Assembly (NCBI GenBank): GCA_047635695.1
Contig: JBLILN010000001.1
Span: 124,001-188,000, forward strand
Source: UBA2136 sp047635695
GTDB lineage: Bacteria > Pseudomonadota > Alphaproteobacteria > UBA2136
Length of the DNA: 64,000 nucleotides
Direction: 5' to 3'
Shown here: piece by piece, positions 8,755-17,409 of the stretch
Layout of the letters: each line of letters begins with the position of its first letter
How positions within the stretch are numbered: position 1 is the first letter of the stretch
The notes under the pieces: generated by a model
What the model saw: the letters and a program-made list of their open reading frames with translations, nothing else
What the model was told of the DNA's origin: nothing
The model's database searches: none
Made by a program: the position numbers and the translations under genes

Positions 8755-9198
8755 TGGTGGAGGCGGGGGGGGTCGAACCCCCGTCCGCAACTAAGTTTTG
8801 TAACAGGCTACTACATGTTTAGTTTCTAATTTATATCTCCTCAACGCTGCCTAGAAACAGGGCCACGTTAAGGCCGTCCGTTCAGTAAATTATCGAAATA
8901 ACTTACCTAAAAAATTCGCATTCAGAGTCACGGCGCCCCATCCTGCTAGTTTATCCAAATATGAACCAAACAAGAACCTCGATAAACTAAAGTATCCTCT
9001 TCGGCCAGACCGTTTATGGGGTCTGTATTGATTTAAGCACGTTAAATCTATAGTTACTCAGTTTAAAACTAAGCGGCCATAGCGTACCCGTAATCGTCTT
9101 CTGCAATTATACAGTTTAAACGTTTTGTAAGGTGGGTCGTTTTCCCCTCCACATGCTCCTAGATACGCATCAATCCCGTCGAAACCAATGTCGCCCCC
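8755..9198 (-). ncRNA. ssrA: Transfer-messenger RNA (tmRNA), one-piece form
   Basis: tmRNA rescues stalled ribosomes and tags the nascent peptide. The 5' end at 9198 reads GGGGGCGACATTGGTTTCGA and the 3' end at 8755 reads TTCGA...CCGCCTCCACCA. GGGGGCG pairs over 7 bp (one G-U) with CGCCTCC next to ACCA, closing the tRNA-like domain in normal, non-permuted order. The tag frame lies at 9104-9069. The RNA is about 444 nt, longer than the 363 nt of E. coli. CCA is encoded. Most alphaproteobacteria have a permuted gene and a two-piece product, so this order is notable for the inferred host. Confidence 0.95.
9069..9104 (-). other. tmRNA proteolysis-tag reading frame
   Basis: Resume codon GCA at 9104 opens an 11-residue frame, AEDDYGYAMAA, ended by TAG. 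With the alanine brought by tmRNA the added tag would be A-AEDDYGYAMAA. The acidic start and the small hydrophobic end (xMAA, where ALAA or AVAA is usual) fit the ClpXP/ClpAP degron pattern. Confidence 0.85.
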
Positions 9199-9209
9199 AG
9201 TAATACTTT

Positions 9210-9238
9210 AAGTTATATTTTTTTTAACTAAATGACAA
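9210..9238 (-). promoter_or_regulatory. Probable ssrA promoter
   Basis: On the minus strand TTGTCA (9238-9233) is followed 15-17 bases later by TATAAC/TAACTT (9217-9210), about 12 bases before the mature tmRNA 5' end. Confidence 0.55.
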
Positions 9239-9367
9239 GCTTAATTGTCAGTTGCTTGATTTTAGGTGATACCTATAAGCTTTTAACGGTTATTCAAAGA
9301 GGGTTATTAGGGATTTATCTAAAAAAGCAAAACGCTTATTGCTGGTTTTACAGTTGCGGCTATTGGC

Positions 9368-10444
9368 GTGGGTTCCTTTGTTGGAGTGAAGCAAAAAAAT
9401 GATGCTGATATTTCGTTGAACGAAGGTTCTAATGCAACTTATAATGTCGATTCAACGATGACACAGGAAGTTGAAGGTGCTCAGTTTAACTTAGACAAAG
9501 ATAATCCTGAGATTATTATGCAGGATAAAGGTGTTGATTATGAGTTAATATCGCTCGAGCTACAAGACGGGCTTAATGAGTTTGTTCAGTCTAATATGAG
9601 TTTAGAGTCAATATATGAAATGACTTCAGAACAACGTCAAGAAGTTGTACATAAAATCGCGTCTGACTTCAGGGCGTGTGAGACGGCTATCGATCAATAT
9701 GGCTCTATCGATGCAGAATATGTGGGTGAAAATAATATGTGTTCACGTTATTTTAATGAAAACTTAGAACCTACGATGGAAAATAAAGAACTGCATCAAC
9801 TAGCAAACCCTGTTATGCATGAAGATTATGCGAAACTTTATGGAGGTATTGCAGAAAATGAATATCAACAAGAAGTTCAAGAACATTTAGGTGAGGATTT
9901 TTCTGCTGCATATAAAGCGAGGCAAAATATAATGAAAGACGCAAATTCTGTCCTGACAGATATAAGGCAGGGCGTGGCGATGGAAGTAGGGGACTTGTCT
10001 CATCTTTCTTCGATAATCAGTAAGGATAGCTCAGAACTTTCTGAAAGTGAATTATCTGAAATACAGGCTGCCGCTGATCAAATTAAACAGGCAAGTCAAA
10101 ACTTTGTGGATAATTATACGGATGACTTGGATAACAATGCCAGTGACCTAGAGCATACAGTAAAATCATATTATGTTCATAATATGGTGACAACTCTTGA
10201 TCAACAATATGCTAATGGCCATTTAATGGCGCTAAATGATTATATAGAAGAATATGAAGAAAATATGAATCCGCAAGAGGTTGGAGAGGTTCAATACGAT
10301 AATGCATATGATTTTGCAAGAGGTGTCAGAGAAAGTGCACAGTTTTATGGAGTGAGTGATAAAGTTAATATGTCTTTCAACCTCGAAAGCGAAGAGCTTA
10401 CAATTACACAAGCAACGATTGATATGGATGAAAGAGAGCTTTAA
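9368..10444 (+). CDS. Acidic protein of unknown function, uncertain N-terminus
   Basis: From GTG 9368 the product has 358 residues and is very rich in Glu, Asp, Asn and Gln, with long predicted helices (about 200-300) and few cysteines. Upstream, the same frame reads KTLIAGFTVAAIGVGSFVG back to a TAA at 9320. That looks like a membrane anchor or signal segment, but it has no ATG, GTG or TTG before it, so the true start is either a rare codon or was lost to a frameshift in the A-run at 9321-9326. No family is recognised. Its stop overlaps the stop of the convergent gene at 10441. Confidence 0.6.
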   Translation: MGSFVGVKQKNDADISLNEGSNATYNVDSTMTQEVEGAQFNLDKDNPEIIMQDKGVDYELISLELQDGLNEFVQSNMSLESIYEMTSEQRQEVVHKIASDFRACETAIDQYGSIDAEYVGENNMCSRYFNENLEPTMENKELHQLANPVMHEDYAKLYGGIAENEYQQEVQEHLGEDFSAAYKARQNIMKDANSVLTDIRQGVAMEVGDLSHLSSIISKDSSELSESELSEIQAAADQIKQASQNFVDNYTDDLDNNASDLEHTVKSYYVHNMVTTLDQQYANGHLMALNDYIEEYEENMNPQEVGEVQYDNAYDFARGVRESAQFYGVSDKVNMSFNLESEELTITQATIDMDEREL

Positions 10445-12234
10445 AGGCTCTTATAATCATAACTCGGGTGTGGGTAAATACGAATCAGTGATAATTTGTC
10501 GCTGTTTACTTTAAATAGGTATGACTTATCACTCTTTAAAAAGCGGCCTAGCCATTTTTTATCTCTCTCTGTCGGGCTGTGAACCCATAAATAATTAAAG
10601 CCTTCTTCCTTGAGCTTAAGAAAAAAAATATCCAGATCTAAGCTACTTGAAGCTAAAATTTTGTTAGCATTTAAAACTTTCCCTTTGTGCTCTGTCAGCC
10701 CATAACGCATGAAAGCGGAGTATAGTTGACTGTCTGCTGTACTTTCAAGTATGGCAAGGTTATCACTCTCTGCCAGTATGTTTTCTTTAAGGAGTGTCGC
10801 CACATTGCTTGTATGCTGTTGCGGGTCGTTAAGCCTTTGCTTTAAGCTTGTTGATGCAATTGACTGGAATGACATAAATACAATGGCCAGCGAAAGGGCA
10901 AGCGCCCAAGGTGATTCATAGGCAAATTTCCGCCATTTTGAATTTTTGTACCAAGATGTGGCAATATACCAAAATGGTACGACAGCGATAAACTGTATGC
11001 GGTTTGCAAACCCGTTCTCGTTACTGAAAATTGACACAAGTATATAAGCGCATGTGAATAAGGTTGGTAGTGTGATCCAGGCATTATGTGTAAATAGGTT
11101 TTTAAAATCTTTGTAAGAACGTACCGACACTATTTCTATCAACAATAAAATAAGCATAGCCGTTAACGTGAGCAATTCAAACGCCGAAAGTGAGTCCTTC
11201 ACAATATATATAATATCAGTGTTCAAATATGTCGATATTTTTGCCAGCTCAATATCCTGTGCGTAGAATGCCCATAAGTGCCAAGAAAGGGCAGGCAATG
11301 CGATAAGGACAGTTAAGGTGAAGAACGAGTCGGTAAATGTTTTTTCTTCAAATAGCTTACGGATCATCCATAGGGATACAATGATAATGGCAGCGTAAAC
11401 ACCCATTTCGTGCATACCTGTAATGACGGACAGTATGAGGGCTGCTGGTATAGCGCCAAGTCCTAAAGGGAGTGATTTCTCGCGGCATAGCGGTACCATA
11501 GCTGTTAAAATAGCTGCTGCAAAAATAAAGTCGGCATTGGCGATCGTCAATGTTTCGAGTGAAAAGAAAGGGTTTAGCACAGTTAAGGCAAATACACTCC
11601 CTGCACTCACAAGGGCAAGGTTTGACCAACGTACGTTTATATCAGTCAATTTCACCATTGTATCGGCAACGAAAGCGAGTAATAAGACATTAAATATAGC
11701 AAAGCTACTACTAAAAAAAGTTGTGTTCAGTATATAAGCAGGTAAAAGTGCCAATAAGCCCGCTTGTGGAGAAGTTACTTTTTCTAATCCATAGGCTGCA
11801 CTGGCATCGCTGTTGGCCACATTGAAGTGTGAGGCGGTATATTGGCTGTTACGTAAGTAACCCAAAAGTTCTTGTATTTGTGAAGGGGCATCGGCGCTGA
11901 CAAAATAGAAGGCTGGCACTAAAAATAAAAGGATGGTCAGAGGTACTGTGAGGGTGTGCTCCCGTGGAAGCTTTTCATGTCTAGAACTTAAGAAGTAAAA
12001 ATACAGTATGACAATGATACTGGTAAATATCCACCAAGCAATATTGAGCTTTATTTCTAATATAGTCGCAATAAGGGCGATAAAATACCAAACACCTATG
12101 GCTGAGAATATATTATGAAGGCCAGCCGCGGCATAATTTCTGCCAAAGAGGGTATGCGTGGCGATAATGCGTCCTGCAAAGAAATAGAACAGAAGTACGC
12201 CTAAGCAAATAGTTATTCCTAAAATTTCAGCCAT
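10441..12234 (-). CDS. Polytopic membrane protein, possible GT-C-type glycosyltransferase
   Basis: The 597-residue product starts MAEILGITICLGVLLFYFFA and has about 12-14 hydrophobic helices up to residue 455, then a soluble C-terminal domain of about 140 residues (ILAESDNLAILESTADSQLY onward). Many helices followed by a periplasmic domain is the layout of GT-C glycosyltransferases, which use polyprenyl-phosphate sugars, but I see no clear DxD-like catalytic motif in the first loop. The function is therefore only a suggestion. No operon partner is present; a 126-base gap separates it from the dehydrogenase gene upstream. Confidence 0.65.
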   Translation of the reverse strand: MAEILGITICLGVLLFYFFAGRIIATHTLFGRNYAAAGLHNIFSAIGVWYFIALIATILEIKLNIAWWIFTSIIVILYFYFLSSRHEKLPREHTLTVPLTILLFLVPAFYFVSADAPSQIQELLGYLRNSQYTASHFNVANSDASAAYGLEKVTSPQAGLLALLPAYILNTTFFSSSFAIFNVLLLAFVADTMVKLTDINVRWSNLALVSAGSVFALTVLNPFFSLETLTIANADFIFAAAILTAMVPLCREKSLPLGLGAIPAALILSVITGMHEMGVYAAIIIVSLWMIRKLFEEKTFTDSFFTLTVLIALPALSWHLWAFYAQDIELAKISTYLNTDIIYIVKDSLSAFELLTLTAMLILLLIEIVSVRSYKDFKNLFTHNAWITLPTLFTCAYILVSIFSNENGFANRIQFIAVVPFWYIATSWYKNSKWRKFAYESPWALALSLAIVFMSFQSIASTSLKQRLNDPQQHTSNVATLLKENILAESDNLAILESTADSQLYSAFMRYGLTEHKGKVLNANKILASSSLDLDIFFLKLKEEGFNYLWVHSPTERDKKWLGRFLKSDKSYLFKVNSDKLSLIRIYPHPSYDYKSL

Positions 12235-12360
12235 GTGGATACCTTTATTTTTTATCTGCTATTGATAATATCAACTTTTGAAGGCTTTCACGACGACAAT
12301 CGTTCTTTTTAGAAGGGTTGTGTTTCATTAAAGGTGAGGGGCTTTGTCTATAAAGCACAG

Positions 12361-13221
12361 TTACGATAAACCTGCTTGCGTGTAAAAACCTTTACCTACC
12401 TTTTTACCAAGCCAGCCAGCTTCCACATATTTAACAAGCAGTGGACAAGGGCGGTATTTACTATCACCCAATTCATTATGCAATACGCGCATGATAGACA
12501 GGCAGGTATCAAGCCCAATAAAATCGGCAAGTGCTAAAGGTCCCATAGGGTGGGCTGTACCAAGCTTCATAGACTGATCGATAGACTTTACATCTGCAAT
12601 ACCCTCTTGCAATACAAAGCAAGCCTCGTTAATCATAGGCATTAAAATGCGGTTTACAATAAAACCTGGGTAATCTTCACTTGTGGCAACGGTTTTACCC
12701 ATTTTATGGGCAACTTCTAACGCGGCTTCATAAGTTTCGTTGCTTGTTGCAAGGCCTTTAATCATTTCTACCAACTTCATTAAAGGCACAGGGTTCATAA
12801 AGTGCATACCGATAAAGTTTTCGGGGTGATCGGTATATGAAGCGAGGCGTGTAATAGAAATTGAAGACGTATTAGAGGCAAGGATAGCCGTTTCTTTACA
12901 AATAGCACTCACGCTTTTAAATATTTTTTCTTTAATATGCTCTTCTTCAGTGGCGGCTTCAATAATAAGGTCGCAATTGGCAAGGGCGTTAACGCTTGTG
13001 AATATTTGGATACGGTTAAAGGCTGTTTCTTGGTTTTCTGCACTTATTTTGCCTTTATTGACTTGGCGTGTCATGTTTTTTGCAATACTGTCTTTGCTTT
13101 TATGGAGAGCGTCTTCATTTTGGTCGATCATGACGACATTATAACCACTTAAGGCTGCAACGTGGGCGATACCACTGCCCATTTGACCCGCACCAATAAC
13201 ACCAATTTCTTTGATTTGCAT
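12361..13221 (-). CDS. 3-hydroxybutyryl-CoA (3-hydroxyacyl-CoA) dehydrogenase
   Basis: The enzyme oxidises or reduces 3-hydroxyacyl-CoA / acetoacetyl-CoA with NAD(P) in the cytoplasm, in fatty acid or polyhydroxybutyrate metabolism. The 286 residues start with the Rossmann motif GVIGAGQMGSGIA (about 7-19). The HCDH features follow: SNTSSISIT, the catalytic-histidine segment GMHFMNPVPLMKLVE, and DYPGFIVNRILMPMINEA opening the C-terminal dimerisation domain. Size fits the single-domain Hbd/PaaH type, not the FadB fusion. It is divergent from def across 114 bases, which probably hold both promoters. Confidence 0.93.
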   Translation of the reverse strand: MQIKEIGVIGAGQMGSGIAHVAALSGYNVVMIDQNEDALHKSKDSIAKNMTRQVNKGKISAENQETAFNRIQIFTSVNALANCDLIIEAATEEEHIKEKIFKSVSAICKETAILASNTSSISITRLASYTDHPENFIGMHFMNPVPLMKLVEMIKGLATSNETYEAALEVAHKMGKTVATSEDYPGFIVNRILMPMINEACFVLQEGIADVKSIDQSMKLGTAHPMGPLALADFIGLDTCLSIMRVLHNELGDSKYRPCPLLVKYVEAGWLGKKVGKGFYTQAGLS

Positions 13222-13335
13222 AAAACTTACCCTTTTATTCTTATATTTCTATCTATAATATGTAAAAACATACTTGAAACAAAGCGAATTCTCACCTATG
13301 TTAAAAACTAGATAATATATTGAGGTTATAAATAA

Positions 13336-13890
13336 ATGGCTATTTTAAAAGTTTTGGTTGCACCCAACCCAACTCTTGCAAAAAAATCAGTAGAGGTTAC
13401 AGAGGTAACAGCTGAAATAAAGCAACAATTAGACGACATGCTTGAAACGATGTACAAAGCACCTGGTATTGGCCTTGCGGCGAACCAAGTGGGTATTTTG
13501 AAACGTATGATCGTGGTTGATATTGCAAACCCAGAAGACGAAGAGCCTCAGCCATATAAAATGATCAACCCGGTTATTACGCATTTAAGCGAAGACATGG
13601 ATACTTATGACGAAGGTTGTTTAAGTGTCCCTACTTTTTATGAAGAAGTTGAACGCCCAGCGGCTTGTATTGTTGAATATATGGACGAAAATGGCCAACA
13701 GAAAACATTAGAAGCTGATCATCTTTTATCAACCTGCATTCAACATGAAATTGACCATTTAGACGGTATTTTATTTGTCGACCATTTGTCTCGTCTAAAG
13801 AAAAATATGATCATCAAAAAATTAACAAAACTTAAAAAATCAGGTGCTTTTGATAAAGAAATAGCCGAACTGCAAGCATTGTCTATATAG
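13336..13890 (+). CDS. def: Peptide deformylase
   Basis: Removes the formyl group from the N-terminal methionine of new proteins. The 184 residues have all three family motifs: GIGLAANQ (44-51), EGCLS (93-97) and QHEIDH (136-141). The metal ligands would be Cys95, His137 and His141, with Glu138 as catalytic acid/base. The gene leads the def-fmt-truA operon that is typical of alphaproteobacteria. Confidence 0.97.
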   Translation: MAILKVLVAPNPTLAKKSVEVTEVTAEIKQQLDDMLETMYKAPGIGLAANQVGILKRMIVVDIANPEDEEPQPYKMINPVITHLSEDMDTYDEGCLSVPTFYEEVERPAACIVEYMDENGQQKTLEADHLLSTCIQHEIDHLDGILFVDHLSRLKKNMIIKKLTKLKKSGAFDKEIAELQALSI

Positions 13891-13906
13891 ATAAGGTGTG
13901 AGTGAA

Positions 13907-14833
13907 ATGAAAATTGTTTTTATGGGTTCACCCGAATTTGCTGTGCCAACGCTTAATGCGTTAGCCACAAGTATGCATGATGTTGTCGCGGTATATTCTC
14001 AACCACCAAGGCCGTCGGGGCGTGGGCAAAAGGTGCGTAAAACGCCTGTACATGAACTGGCTGAGAAATATGATATACCTGTATTTACACCTGAAAAATT
14101 ACAAGACGATGCGGTCGATACTTTAACTTCTCTAAAACCCGACCTTATTATTGTTGTGGCTTATGGCCTTATTTTACCAGAGTCTGTTTTAAATATTGCC
14201 CCGAGTATAAATTTGCACCCTTCCGCTTTACCTAAATGGCGTGGGGCTGCACCAATGAATTATCCGATTTTAAATGGTGAACGTGAGACAGATATTTGCA
14301 TCATGCAAATGGAAAAAGGGCTTGATAGTGGCCCTGTTTATTTGCGTGAATCATATAATATTGGTGAGAATGAAACAGCAGGTGAACTGCATGACCGTTT
14401 TAAAGATTTAGGCGCAAAACATATGTTGCATGTTGTAGACCATTGGGCTGAATATAAAAATAGCGCTGTACCGCAAGGTGGTGAAACTTGTTACGCTCAT
14501 AAATTTAAACCGCAAGAGCTTAAGCAACTGCGCACGCTTGACTTTACACAGTCAGCCTTAGAAATCCACAATCAGGTGTGTGGTTTGTCGCCTTGGCCAG
14601 GCGCTATATTTGAACATGAAGGTCATGAAATTAAAGTGCTTAAAAGTGAGGTCGCAGTGAAGACTTATGAAGGGCAGTCGGGCGTTGTATGTGACGCGCG
14701 CGGGCATAAGTTTTTTGTGCAAACCCATGACGGAATCATTGCTTTTACAGAACTGAAGCGTGCGGGTAAACGTGCCATGTCTGCGGATGATTTTTTGAAA
14801 GGTTATCCTATTAATGTGGGTGACCAATTGTGA
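13907..14833 (+). CDS. fmt: Methionyl-tRNA formyltransferase
   Basis: Transfers formyl from 10-formyl-THF to Met-tRNA(fMet). I place the start at ATG 13907 (MKIVFMGSPEFAVPTL), the common family opening; a GTG at 13898 adds three residues. The catalytic triad region SINLHPSALPKWRGAAP (Asn, His) and MEKGLDSGPVY (Asp) is present, followed by the C-terminal OB-fold domain. It lies 16 bases after def and its stop overlaps the GTG start of truA, so the three genes are co-translated. Confidence 0.96.
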   Translation: MKIVFMGSPEFAVPTLNALATSMHDVVAVYSQPPRPSGRGQKVRKTPVHELAEKYDIPVFTPEKLQDDAVDTLTSLKPDLIIVVAYGLILPESVLNIAPSINLHPSALPKWRGAAPMNYPILNGERETDICIMQMEKGLDSGPVYLRESYNIGENETAGELHDRFKDLGAKHMLHVVDHWAEYKNSAVPQGGETCYAHKFKPQELKQLRTLDFTQSALEIHNQVCGLSPWPGAIFEHEGHEIKVLKSEVAVKTYEGQSGVVCDARGHKFFVQTHDGIIAFTELKRAGKRAMSADDFLKGYPINVGDQL

Positions 14834-15600
14834 GTTTGCGCCGCATAAAATTAACGGTTGAATATGACGGCAGTAATTTCCATGGTTGGCAGCGCCAGCC
14901 CGACCGCGTCACAGTGCAAGGCTCTATCGAAAAAGCGATTAAACACCTTACAGGGCAGAGCATTACAATTTACGCCTCAGGCCGCACGGACGCTGGAGTG
15001 CATGGTAAAGAACAGGTTTGCCATTTTGAAATTGACTGCGGCCATGGCTTAATTGCCTTTAAGGATGGTGTTAACCGTTTTACCCCCGAAAGCGTGAGCA
15101 TTTTAAAGGCAGAGGTCGTTTCAGAAAACTTCCACGCCCGCTTTAGTGCCATTGCAAGGGAATATGAATTTTTGGTTTTAAACCGCCGTGCCCCTACGTC
15201 CTTGTGGCGCAACCGTGCAGTGCATGTGTTGCACCCGCTTGATTTAGACTTGATGAAAAAATCGCTTGAATGCCTTGTGGGTGAGCATGATTTTAGCGCT
15301 TTTCGTGCCAGCTCTTGTGAGTCTTCAACGCCGATGTGTTCGATGCAACATGTAAGCATGACCGTCGAAGGTGACCTGCTTAAATTCAAAATTAAGGCCG
15401 ATCATTTTTTACATAATATGATACGTATTACCATTGGCACGGCGATCGATATTGGTCGTGGTAAAATACCTGTTGATAGCTTTGAGCGTATGCTTGAAAG
15501 TAAAGATCGTAATGATGGTGGTAAAACATTGCCGCCTCAAGGGCTATATTTTGATAAAGTTTATTACCGTGACGACTATACTATTTTCGAAAGCTGTTAA
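14830..15600 (+). CDS. truA: tRNA pseudouridine(38-40) synthase
   Basis: Makes pseudouridine at positions 38-40 of the tRNA anticodon stem. The start is GTG 14830, which overlaps the fmt stop by 4 bases. The 256 residues show LTVEYDGSNFHGWQRQP at the N-terminus and the catalytic motif GRTDAGVHG with Asp54. HNMIRITIGTAIDIGRG near the C-terminus is also standard. Last gene of the def-fmt-truA operon. Confidence 0.96.
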   Translation: MSLRRIKLTVEYDGSNFHGWQRQPDRVTVQGSIEKAIKHLTGQSITIYASGRTDAGVHGKEQVCHFEIDCGHGLIAFKDGVNRFTPESVSILKAEVVSENFHARFSAIAREYEFLVLNRRAPTSLWRNRAVHVLHPLDLDLMKKSLECLVGEHDFSAFRASSCESSTPMCSMQHVSMTVEGDLLKFKIKADHFLHNMIRITIGTAIDIGRGKIPVDSFERMLESKDRNDGGKTLPPQGLYFDKVYYRDDYTIFESC

Positions 15601-15872
15601 AAGACTCTATAATTTTCTAATTTCACACTAAAAACCCCTGATGGATACAATTTTAAGTTGAATGCGGCTGTTTTTAGCGGAATTTGAACGGAATAGCAGG
15701 ATAATTAAGGCCTTAATAAAGCGAATAGAGGTGGAATAGAAGTGGAACGAAAACAGTATTAATACCATTAATGCTACCTATGGATTGTAATCTAAGCTAT
15801 TTAATTCTCTTTTTACAGGAGTTGGTGGAATTGAAATATAACAACTGATCGCCTTTATGTTATGGCCATAAA
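15601..15872. other. Intergenic region after truA, no gene seen
   Basis: About 270 bases without a plausible reading frame. GGAAT-type words recur (GCGGAAT, ACGGAAT, GTGGAAT) around 15675-15830, without regular spacing. It ends at the terminator hairpin at 15873. Confidence 0.4.
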
Positions 15873-15899
15873 AAAAGCCCCTTCATTTAAGGGGCTTTT
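15873..15899. terminator. Bidirectional intrinsic terminator
   Basis: The inverted repeat AAAAGCCCC / GGGGCTTTT with a 9-base loop is flanked by A- and T-runs. It lies 18 bases from the end of the minus-strand gene at 15917 and can also end the def-fmt-truA transcript. Confidence 0.88.
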
Positions 15900-15916
15900 G
15901 TCGAAAGGGTTAAAAA

Positions 15917-16450
15917 TTATTGAATTTTAACCGTGGGTTTATAATTTTTAATATAGGCGTCAAAAACGACGACGAATTCAGCAAGGTTGCGTCTGGTTAT
16001 TTTTAAGAAATTATTGGCTGTGATAGCATTTTTTAATTCAGGGTTGTTTTTTACGTATGCTTTGAACTTTGCGTCAAGGAGTATACCTGTAAGGTTAAAG
16101 GCTTTATCCATATCACCTTTGTTGTAAGCACAAACAAGGTCGGCAGTGTTTGATGATCTTCTAGCTTTATAGGCGGCAATAAAAACGACTTCTTGTTCTT
16201 TTGTTGCCTCGAGAATATTGGTAATTATGTCGTTCAGTATTTCTCTGTAGCTTTCGCTGCCCTTTTTGTTTTCATCTAAATAATCAATGACTTTGTTAAA
16301 GTCATCTGCTGTTTGTAAAGTAACAGTCTCTTTGCATTGTGCAAAAATAGCGTCTACCTCTGATATAGGTGCCGAAGGGGCTTCTTGCGCCACGGTATTA
16401 AATACCAGTAAGGCACTCATTAATATCAGTGCTTTATTTAAAGTTTTCAT
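15917..16450 (-). CDS. Exported protein of unknown function
   Basis: A 177-residue protein with signal peptide MKTLNKALILMSALLVFNTVAQ. The mature part is mainly helical and holds two cysteines (IFAQCKET and DLVCAYNK), which could form a disulfide in the periplasm. No family is recognised. The gene is alone between the terminator at 15873 and the TlpA gene. Confidence 0.65.
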   Translation of the reverse strand: MKTLNKALILMSALLVFNTVAQEAPSAPISEVDAIFAQCKETVTLQTADDFNKVIDYLDENKKGSESYREILNDIITNILEATKEQEVVFIAAYKARRSSNTADLVCAYNKGDMDKAFNLTGILLDAKFKAYVKNNPELKNAITANNFLKITRRNLAEFVVVFDAYIKNYKPTVKIQ

Positions 16451-16598
16451 AAGGAAGTTACCTGTGTGTGAATTGCACGAAATGGTGCATTTATAAAAGT
16501 TTTGTGGCGTGAAGCCAAAAAAAGGGTGAGGTACATCTGTTTATATATATAAGGTTATACGGCTTAAATTACAATTACTTAAATGATGGGAAGTATGG

Positions 16599-17189
16599 CT
16601 AGCGGTGAATGCCACCATGTACATCGTTACGGTCAATAATATCGAACTGCCCGTGTGGGCTAATACTACCTTGGTTTTTTTTCAGCTCTGATTCGATTAA
16701 ATCCATCATTTCAGGGCTTAACCAATCACTTAAACCTTCCTTGCCAGCAATAACTTCACCTTTGCGGTTTATCAGGTAAGTGGTCGGTGTGCTTTTAGGG
16801 CGAAAGGCTTTGCCAACGTTTTCATGGGCGTCAGTATAACCTGTTATATAATTGAGTTTGTGTTTTTTAAGGTAGGGCACAATGGCCTCAGCACTGTCAT
16901 TTATCGCCACGGCCACCACTTCAAAGCCACCAGCGGCGTAGCGTTTTTGTAAAAAATTAAAGGCAGGCATTTCAACAATACAAGGTGTGCACCATGTGGC
17001 CCAAAGGTTAAGCAGTACAACTTTACCTTTAAAGTCAGCCATTGAAATGGTATCACCTGTCATGTTTTGCCATGTTACATTGGGTGCTTGTATTGGTTTC
17101 TCATAAAATGACATGACTTGCGCTTGGGCAGTGCCTGCGCCTATACAATAAAATAAAGTCGAAAATATCAAGTTATGTAAATGCTTCAA
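16599..17189 (-). CDS. TlpA-family periplasmic thiol-disulfide oxidoreductase
   Basis: The 196-residue protein has a signal peptide (to about AQAQ, residue 24) and a thioredoxin fold with active site WATWCTPC (Cys67, Cys70). VVLLNLWATWC and the cis-proline region KSTPTTYLIN follow the TlpA/ResA pattern. Such proteins reduce disulfides in the periplasm, often for cytochrome c or oxidase assembly; the target here is unknown. The next gene on the other strand is a tiny lipoprotein. In many alphaproteobacteria this TlpA gene lies beside argH-lipoprotein-lysA, but argH and lysA are not here. Confidence 0.9.
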   Translation of the reverse strand: MKHLHNLIFSTLFYCIGAGTAQAQVMSFYEKPIQAPNVTWQNMTGDTISMADFKGKVVLLNLWATWCTPCIVEMPAFNFLQKRYAAGGFEVVAVAINDSAEAIVPYLKKHKLNYITGYTDAHENVGKAFRPKSTPTTYLINRKGEVIAGKEGLSDWLSPEMMDLIESELKKNQGSISPHGQFDIIDRNDVHGGIHR

Positions 17190-17254
17190 TTGCGCTCGCT
17201 GCCTTGTTGTTGTAATGTTAAGTCTATTATATGAACCAATAACGAGAACCGCAA

Positions 17255-17383
17255 ATGTTTAACATGAAAAACATCAAATTACTTATTATTCTAACAATTT
17301 TGGCTTTACCGCTTGCGGCCTGTGGCCAGCGTGCGGCACTTCAAACGTCGGATGAAGCTATTATAGATAGCAATTCTTACTAA
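17255..17383 (+). CDS. Tiny lipoprotein, LptM-like
   Basis: ATG 17255 opens a 42-residue frame, MFNMKNIKLLIILTILALPL then AACGQRAAL. It is a lipoprotein signal with the lipobox LAAC and the C-G-x-R/K context typical of LptM (YifL-like) lipoproteins, which help disulfide maturation of the LptD translocon. A second ATG at 17264 would also work. In related bacteria this gene sits between argH and lysA; here it stands alone between tlpA and the zinc-ribbon gene. The identification is by lipobox context, size and neighbourhood only. Confidence 0.6.
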   Translation: MFNMKNIKLLIILTILALPLAACGQRAALQTSDEAIIDSNSY

Positions 17384-17409
17384 TTTCAGATGTAGGTTTT
17401 TGTGCGCTG

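Noticed and set aside
8755..9198. Permuted two-piece ssrA
   Set aside because: The 5' GGGGGCG end precedes the tag and the CCA end follows it on the minus strand, so order is not permuted.
15601..15872. GGAAT words as a repeat array
   Set aside because: Irregular spacing and low complexity; no regular unit.
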